From Alviniconcha marisindica (Eukaryota; Mollusca; Gastropoda; Provannidae): DNA of 64,000 bases. Position numbers and translations under genes: made by a program. The notes beneath the pieces are model-generated. The model had not been told where the DNA came from and ran no database searches. It saw nothing but the letters and a program-made list of their open reading frames with translations. The stretch is from contig JABMCL010002216.1 in the NCBI GenBank assembly GCA_018857735.1, forward strand, positions 449,501 to 513,500. The letters run 5' to 3'. Positions 27,101-36,100 of this stretch are shown here, one piece after another; position 1 is the stretch's first letter, and every line of letters begins with the position of its first letter.

Positions 27101-30100
27101 TCTAACAAGTTGTGAGCGAAAAACAAAACATTATACGTTTACACTTGTCAACAAAAACGAAGGTACCACGTGACACTTCCCGGTCACATTTGATTTGAAT
27201 GGCGTCGAAGGAATCTTCTGCTACGAACATTGAAAGGTACGTCGCAATTATTGTTGTGAGGGTGACGTCCAACCATTCTTGACGTCCGATCACAATTTTA
27301 CATCGTTTATTTTATTAAATCAGCTAGTTAATAGTTATTTAGATGATCTTTTGTGTTCAGGTTAGAGCGCAGTAGGACGAAGTGTCGTTTTTAAGCAAAG
27401 GGGGAGATTTGCGGTGGCTGACGTTGTGCTAGTATCGCAATGAAGAATTATATTGCAGCATGAGCTCTTGCTGTAATTTGGACGTCCGATCACCATGTGG
27501 CGTAAAACTAACTTCCAGTTGCACAGTGCAGACATTTGTGAAATATGACAGTTGCCATCCCAACATTGCATAGCGCTTCGTTTGACAAGATCGACCTGTG
27601 AAATCGGGGACGGCCAGTAATAACATAAAAAAATATATTTAAAAAATTCGAGGATTAAGTCGGTCGGACGTCAGGGTTACCCCAAAAGGGTGCTGATGAC
27701 ATTTGACACCTTTTTGTTTAAGTATTGTAAGGCTACTAAGAGTCATTTACGGATGGTTTAGTAAGTACTCCTAGATTTTTTATTTTGCTTGTTTGGTTTT
27801 AGTTCAGGTTTGATACTTTAATTTTATTGAATTATTCATTGTATTTTATGGATACATTATGTTTGTGGATAGGAATTTTTGTTGATGATGTTTCTCATGG
27901 TGGTTGTTATTGTCTTATTATTTCAGACCAATAACTGCTGACATGACCAGGAGTAGGACAATATTGCCCCTGCTATGAATATGACCTTGATCATCAACTC
28001 CTCATTCAGTAGCAGCACTGTGCCTGAAGATTGGAGAACCACACTTATCACACCTGTCTTTAAGAATGCTACCATTCAAAAAAGTTTCGACTAATTTCCT
28101 TCACAAGTGTCATCTGCAACTAGTGCAAGATCCTCGCATATTGTCATCAGTAGCATCATGCACTAAGACAACATCATCATAGCTCCTGAACAACATGGCT
28201 TCAGATGTGGTTGCTCATGAATGTGAAACCCTACTCCTTGGCCTAATCACTAAATCAGTGAACTCGCACATGACTTTCAGGCAGGGAAACTGGTAGACCT
28301 TGTGGCCTGCTTCACAAGTTGTCCCATTATGGGATCACCGGTAGAACAAACACATGGATCAAGAGCTTCCTGAGAGATCAACAAGCTGTCATGTTGATGG
28401 TATGAAGTCGAACTTTGTCCCATGGGACTCAGAGGTGCCTTAAGGCAGTGTTCTTGGCCCAGAATTGTTTGTCCTATACATCAGTGACCTAGCTGCCACA
28501 ACAGCCTACCTCCAGACTGAGATCATTTGAAGATGACGCCATCTGTCAGTGCCCCATCTCCACAGCTGAAGATCAAGCAATACTCCAAAATGATCTAAAC
28601 AATTTCTGTATGGGTAATGAGAAAGCAGATGGAACATGTGCTTCTACCCGGACAGATGTGACATCCTAAGTGTTACTAAAAGCAAGAGGAAACACTACCA
28701 TGCTCTGCATGGCCAGATGCTCAAGTCAGTCAACAGTACTCACTTCTTGGGTGTCACACTGACCTCAGGACGCCCACCTGGGAGACACATCAACATCACC
28801 AACAAAGCAAGCAGGACCCTGGGTTCTGGGAAGAACCTGAAGATCAGCACCTCTTTAATAAAAGGCAAGGCCTACAAGGCAGTTGTCACACCAGTCCTGG
28901 AATATGCAAGCTCTATCTGGCACCCAAACAACAACCTGATCAACCGCCTAGAGTCTGTACAGCAAAAGGCAGCATGGTGGACACCACAGAGATGCTGCAG
29001 GATATCCAGTGTCAACAACATGCTGATTGGCTGACTAGGCTGACCATATCTCCAACATAGGTGCAGGAAAGCAAGACTGGTGAACTTTTATAACTTCCAC
29101 CATCACCATGGCTCCATAGCCACTGACACCAAGTGAATAACAGGTGACTATCCCAGTATCACAGGAGCCCATCATTCCCATTCCCTGTTATACCCAGTGC
29201 CCTCCTGTCAAGTGTCATACTGACTGCAGGAAATTCTTCTTTTCCCAACGCAATCAAGGACTGGAATGACCTCACTGAGGATGTGGCTGCTGTGCCCACC
29301 CTTGAGACTTCTTGTTCACGTCTTCCAAAATCTGTACCTTTGGAGTATGCCATGCCCCCCAAGTAAGTAGTGTTGATGATGGCTAGGGTGCCAGTCAGGG
29401 TTTTCCCCCGGCAAGAGCTGGATTGACCTAGTTGGAGATGTGACATACACAAAATTCAATGTTGTTTCATGTTTGTAAGAGTTTTTTTCTTTTTCTTAGT
29501 GCTGTGCTGTTTGGTGTGCTTTCTCTTGAAACATTCAAGGTACAGTTTCTTTTTATACTGTAGGAGGTGGTATGGTGTTTTAGACTTCTGTTAAATGTTG
29601 TTGTTTTAGACTGAAGTATGAGTAGCAGTCGGAAGTGCTCAACAGGGTTACAATGCTATAATTACAAGCCAATTGTATGTAATGCCTATCAAAAAGGAAG
29701 TTGCATGCAGTACTCTGGATCTAAGTACATACTACTTTACTACATTATGTGTATTTTATAGCTGAAGAGAAAGTTTAATGTTGTACTGTCAAGTCTTATG
29801 ACTGTCGCAAGCTGATGTTCGACATTTTATGATTCTGCAGTAAAACAAAGCCAACAATCATAAGTTGAATGTAGCACTGTGTTTAAATATATGTTTTTAC
29901 ATTTGTAGTTGAAGAGAAATGAAATCTTCAATAATTATTGCCTGTCAAGTCACATTTATGACATGTCATACTTTGCTGTAATGCTGATGTTCGACACTTT
30001 GTGTATTTTTTGTGTGCTATGTCAAGAAAAGAAACAAATTCCTCAAAACTGACTTTCCAGTGTGTCTGTTACCTACGCTAGAATGTCTGAATGGCAGAAT

Positions 30101-33100
30101 GGATGAAACTTTGTGTTTTTTGTGTCAGAAAGAAAAGGTAAAATATTTAATTATGTCGGATGTCAGGTATTGCGACAAACAGTACATGTCAATATTTTTG
30201 TAAGAAGTCAGGCTGCAATAAATTTATTTGAAAATACTTATGAGGACATCCTTAATCTGTTTAAAGTGGTTGGGAATAAAAATAATAATTTACCAGCCAT
30301 ACAGTAGCACTTTTGTGTCGCAATCCCTGACATCCGACATATAATACACTTTTCATCTTTTAAAGCTCGTTTTCTCAAAAACTAATAAAAGTCGTTATCT
30401 TCCACTTTGAAGTGATGATTACCAATATAGTAAACATTCTAAAAACCTACTTCTTTTTACTTTATTTCATACTTTTTTTCTAACCTACTGTGTCCTCTTT
30501 TCATGCACACCTTTTGGCACTTAGTCATATATATAAAAACTGTGAGAAACACAGTACAGACTCTAAGCAATGCACATTATATGTAAAACAAATTTATAAT
30601 CTGTACCCCTGATAAACTCTTTTTATCTCAGACCAACAGCTTTGTCCCCCTTTTGTCAGAAGAGTGGGTCACATTTGGTGTTCACCCACAGTCCCCACAA
30701 AACACATAGCAAAGACTCCACTCCTCACCACTGAGCCAACGACAAAATAAAGTCACTACAGGTGGAAAGCATGCATTACTTGACACAACCCACTGAGCCT
30801 CTCTTCTCTAGGTTGTTGCCCTTTTGAGAAATTGGGAAAGGGAGCACCACTGTATCCTGCTGATTCACTCCTCATAGGCACCTGAGGCCCTTTTAACATG
30901 CACAAACATATGCACCAATCAGCAAAAATGCTTCCAACACACCTATAATCATAACCTGCCTCTAACAGATTCACTTGTAACTCAGCACAAACACTTTAAA
31001 CACACAAATCATATCCCATACTTAGCAAAAACACTGTCAACGCTGGTATATATTTATATATATAATCATTTTGTGTGTGTTTTTCCGTCTCTCCAGACCA
31101 GTACAACAGCGAACACCCCCAGTTATTGGCACCAGAATAATCGACATGTTGACTGGGGGCCCTTAAATGAAAGAAGAAGAAGAATCACAACTTGCTTCCA
31201 ACGTATTCACTTCTACATTGGCAGAAACACTTTCAAATGTGCATACACAATCATATTCCACACTCAGCAGAAACACTTTCAACAAAAATATAATCACAGC
31301 TTCCCTCCTTGAGGAATTGCTTTTTACTCTGCAGAAACACTTGAACCTTAGGCAAACACAGTCATGTCCCTGTAATCCTGTTACTTCACTCATCAGAACA
31401 CCTTCTTAACACATGCACTCACATCCTCCTTATTTGCTTCTCACTAATTCAAAAGGACCAGTTTTATCATGCAATGGGTAACCACTGGTTCACCCTTCCC
31501 TCAGCTGGAACCTTCCTTCTATTGAAAAAAGAGAGAAAGCTCAACCGACAGCATGCAAAGGCTGACTGAATACATTGCTATCCATTGAGCCACAGGGTAC
31601 TGACATCCAGGTTTTATTACCACTAAAACTCACAAATATCATTTGTGCTTGAGACTGTCCAACCATGCAACCAGCTTGAACTTGGCCAAGACCAAAGCAA
31701 TAACAGCAGTTTTTACCTTTTCTGACAATCATGATCTTAGTCCAAGGTCATCAAAACCAATATGAACACCTGTGTAATTTTATCATGTAAGGTTTCAAAA
31801 ATCTTGCATGCTATGAAATGCTACCCATTCCCTGAAGAAAAGAAGAGCTTTTGCTGGCTGCATTAACCCTGACTATTAGTATTACATAAACTCACATTAC
31901 TTCTGACCTCAATAAAAAATATAAATGTTCCACGAAAACAGTATTATTATTGCTACTGCTGTGCTCCTGATTCCCTCTCAATCTCAACAAGACATATATA
32001 CATATATTCTAGGTTGAAACGTGTACTTGTGCAGTGAGTTTGTGTAGATCAGAGAACAGCATTATGTAAAAGTTACCCATTATTATTACTACAGGCTTGG
32101 TCTATGGCTGCATACAACCATTTGGAAATGGAACGCAAAGGGGCGTTTCAAGAGTTATGAAGAGCAAAACCTCAGTATATTATCATGCACAGTTTTACAC
32201 TAATTTACATCACTCAATCACTTAAAGTGACAAGTAAACCCAGTCAATTCAACGCTGAAGCAGTCTTTTAGGCTGACTGGGTCCATGCATGTACACATAC
32301 ACACACAGCCAGTCACAATACTCTTGCAGGTGAGCCTGACATGATTAATCAGTCATTGCACTGAACATTTTTCAAACCAGTGTGACATCTATAAAGTGGT
32401 TCATGGAAAGCAGTCAGATAATCACTGTTTCCAGTTAGATACATGCTTATCCATGCTACTGCTAGAGCTGTACTGGCAAACACCCAGCTCCTTTCCCTGC
32501 CTAGAACACACACACACCCATACACCCAAACACTCTCTCACTGTGCTGTTGTCATTATGTATTGTTTTTTAATTAATTTTTTTTATAGTACAGTTCAAAC
32601 AAAATAACAACTGGTATGCTGACCGGTTGCAGATCTCCCCCCCCCCCCCCCCTTATCTGACTGGTAAAATAACAGAATCTATCTGTTAATGTGAACCCTG
32701 TAAATAATATGCTTTGGGGCAGTAAACAGTGGTATTCTTCTAAGACACTGTATAACACACACACACACAATTAATTGTAATTCTGGCAAAAGCTGTTGTC
32801 ATGTGCTATTAAAAACTGACAAGCATGCACATTAGATAAAACTTAAAAGTTTAAAATTCAAATGCTAAAACAGTAAAAGACAGCTGGTAAAACAGTAATA
32901 CTTGGGACATGAACTGATAGCACCCTTTTAGTTACAGTGCATGGTTAGAATCACACTCCGAGCATCACTTTCCGGCACCTTCCTCCCATGCGTCAACAGC
33001 TCAGTAGTGACAGAGCATTTTCCCACAATGACCCAACCATCTAAAAAGGTCATAAGCACATTAATTCTGATAAAACTATGGTCTCCATTCTTGTCTAAGT

Positions 33101-33147
33101 CTTACCTAGAAAGGAACCATTTCACATTTCTTTGACAAAAACAAAGC

Positions 33148-33192
<45 letters not shown>

Positions 33193-36100
33193 CACTATGT
33201 TTACATTTGCTTTTATAATGTTTAGATCTTACTTTGCATTATTTACAAAGGCAAAATATTACCCCCAGCCCACCTTGTCTCAGTCAGGACTTCAACAGAA
33301 AATAATAATAATAATAAAAAGGTATTACTTTACTGCAAAAAAGGTTAAATATCATAAGTTCATCCACACAACTGCTGGTACACAAGAACTCCAAACTTTC
33401 AAGTATGAAGAAGAAAAACTAGACTGCAAATCCAAGAAAAATACAGCCTTTCAAAGCTAAAAGTAACAGTACACAGCACTATAAATAAATCATTGTTATT
33501 ATGCAATTAGCCACTTCAAAACCTCTTTTGTCCAACAGGTAGAAAATAAACATTTTAAACTTAGTATTTTGTTTCAAGATATCCCAACACTGATTTTACA
33601 TCAAACCTGGTAACCAAGATTCACAATGAGGACAAGAAGGATTGGGTACATGTACAAAATACTGCAAAAGTGTCACAGTTGATGAATTCATCTGCTGTCT
33701 CAGTGTCTGTCTTCCAGAGGTGCAGAAATGTGTATCAAAATTCACCTGCTGCACCTCTGGAAGACAGACACTGAGACAGCAGGTGAACTTTCATCAACTG
33801 TGACACTTTTGCAGTATAAAAAGAAATTGCTCATAAAATCAGCCAGGCTAGTTCGAAGCAAAATTCTTAATTTTCAGTTGTTATTTTGATCCCTTTGCTT
33901 TCTATCCACTGGACAGAACTTGCACAGAGAAGGCTAGAACCCTTTAAAGCACCAAACAATCTACCCACCATCTGTGACTACCTCTTGAGATATCACATTA
34001 CAGACATGAAAACCATGCATGTCCAATAAAAACTGTTTTCTGTACTTAGCATGGCTGTAAGGAGCTAGGATTCAGCTAAGGAACGAAAATCAATACACAT
34101 GGTGACAGGTTCCTTAGTCATTGAATGTGGCTCATTAGTATATACAGATATATATAGATATATATGGGCAAACAAAGAACCATGTGTAACAATATATTCC
34201 TCAAGGACTTTATATGCATCGCATCAGAAACACATTAATCAATAATTAGTCTCATCTGCTTCATGCAAAAATGCACTGTCATAACTTACCAGCAAAAAAA
34301 TACTGTCTTGCAATGTCTACAAGTACGAGAAAGAGCCACACTCTGTTCAAGTTTTGCAGTTAATGGTCTAACTGACAACTCATCATTGCACAGTAAAGTT
34401 AATAAATTCATGTGAGCAAAAAACAGTATGAATCAATGAGAAAAAACAAACTGCAACAGAGTGAAATGCATGTGGTGAAGATGAAGATATTAAAGATGTT
34501 TAATACTTTAAGACTTGAGTAATTACTTCTTTGCTCTTTTTTTCTTTTTTCTTTTATAAAGCTGGAGTGCTGAATTTCACAATAACAATAAACCTTTTAG
34601 TTTTGCTGCAACTGATTGAAATGAATTATGCACCAACGACATTGACCAATTTTCACAGAAGCAGTTGGGAGGGGGGTGGGGGAGCTTTTAAACAACTGTG
34701 GCTATAGTAATTGGGTCAAAGCCCAGACAGTTTGACAGCTAGTATAATAGCTATAATTACAACAAAATGCAAGCTAACCAAAACTGAAAAATTAAAGTAT
34801 CATAGCTTCTATTAAGTTCTAACAATGGAGGGGTGGGGTGTTAAGCTACAGAAGTATTTGTATACATTTACCCAAACTGAAAACCCCATAAGTCTGCTAA
34901 CTTACCATTTTGACAAACTCAGGAAAATCTTCAGGAAAACCCTATGCCTATACTGGAATACATCAAGTAAAAGGCTACCATGGATCTACTTTGTTTATTT
35001 ACAGTTAAGATGTTCAACATGTGTGTGTGTGTGTGTGTGTGTGCGCGCTTGCACGTGGGGGCGATGGGGATGGAGGGAGGAGGGGGAAGATATCTATATT
35101 TCAATTTCATAATTGTACTTGTTATTAAACAACTTGCTTTACTTGACCCCTGATACATTCAGTGTGTTTTTCACTTATGTAACTCAAGTAAACTAGCTGT
35201 CCTCAGGAAATAGAAATGTGACTGTTCTGGTCTTTTGATATCAGTGCAAGAGTAAAAAGATCATATAGAATAAAAGTTCTGAAAGCTTTGTACTGCAGCA
35301 TGTTTACTGGAGTATGGCCTCTGTAGCTGTAAAATCACAAGCAAAATGTTTTTGCTAGTCATTAGTAATGACCAAACCATGAAGAGCTCAAGTTCAAAAC
35401 GATATGTCTGTTACATGAATACTGATACAAAAATTTGTATATATATATTGGATAGATAAATTTTGGATATATATATATATATATTTATATCAATCCTACA
35501 AATGCAAATATTTTCCTTATTTTCTATGCTTTTATGCTTGTTTGTGGCCTCAGTTCAGTTCCCCTTTAAGGGCAAATCTATGTGTCTTTACTTTGCTCAC
35601 ATGATAACTGATTTATATTTCTGACTCATTCCTGTCTAACTTAGTCGTCAAAAACGTACTGATCAAAGCTATGATAGTCTTACTTTTACTGTTTCACTAG
35701 ACTGCAAACGTAAAGGGGATATGAAATAATGAATACCTGTTTATAATGCCCAGTCAAAAACATGTCTGTCATAATATCAGGACCAAAAAAAAGACCAGAT
35801 GCCCCATGAGTCTGGCCCTCATGTTATGCAAGTCTGCCCTGGACCATGAGGTTCACAATTCTTTCTCAGTACCCCCCCCCCCACCTTCAGTGCAACCTTC
35901 CAAAGTGACAAAACTGTCGTTTTTTTATAGTGGCCATTAATAAAAAGGATGGTGATCCACTCGAGGAGTCGAAAGAAATGCTTCCCTTCCCTTGCAAAGC
36001 AACACAAGAACAAAAACAAAAATCCTGTGCTACTTATTATCCTACTTTATTAACTGCTTTTCTGTAAAACTGTTAGGTCGCCTAACAAGCCACATTTGAG

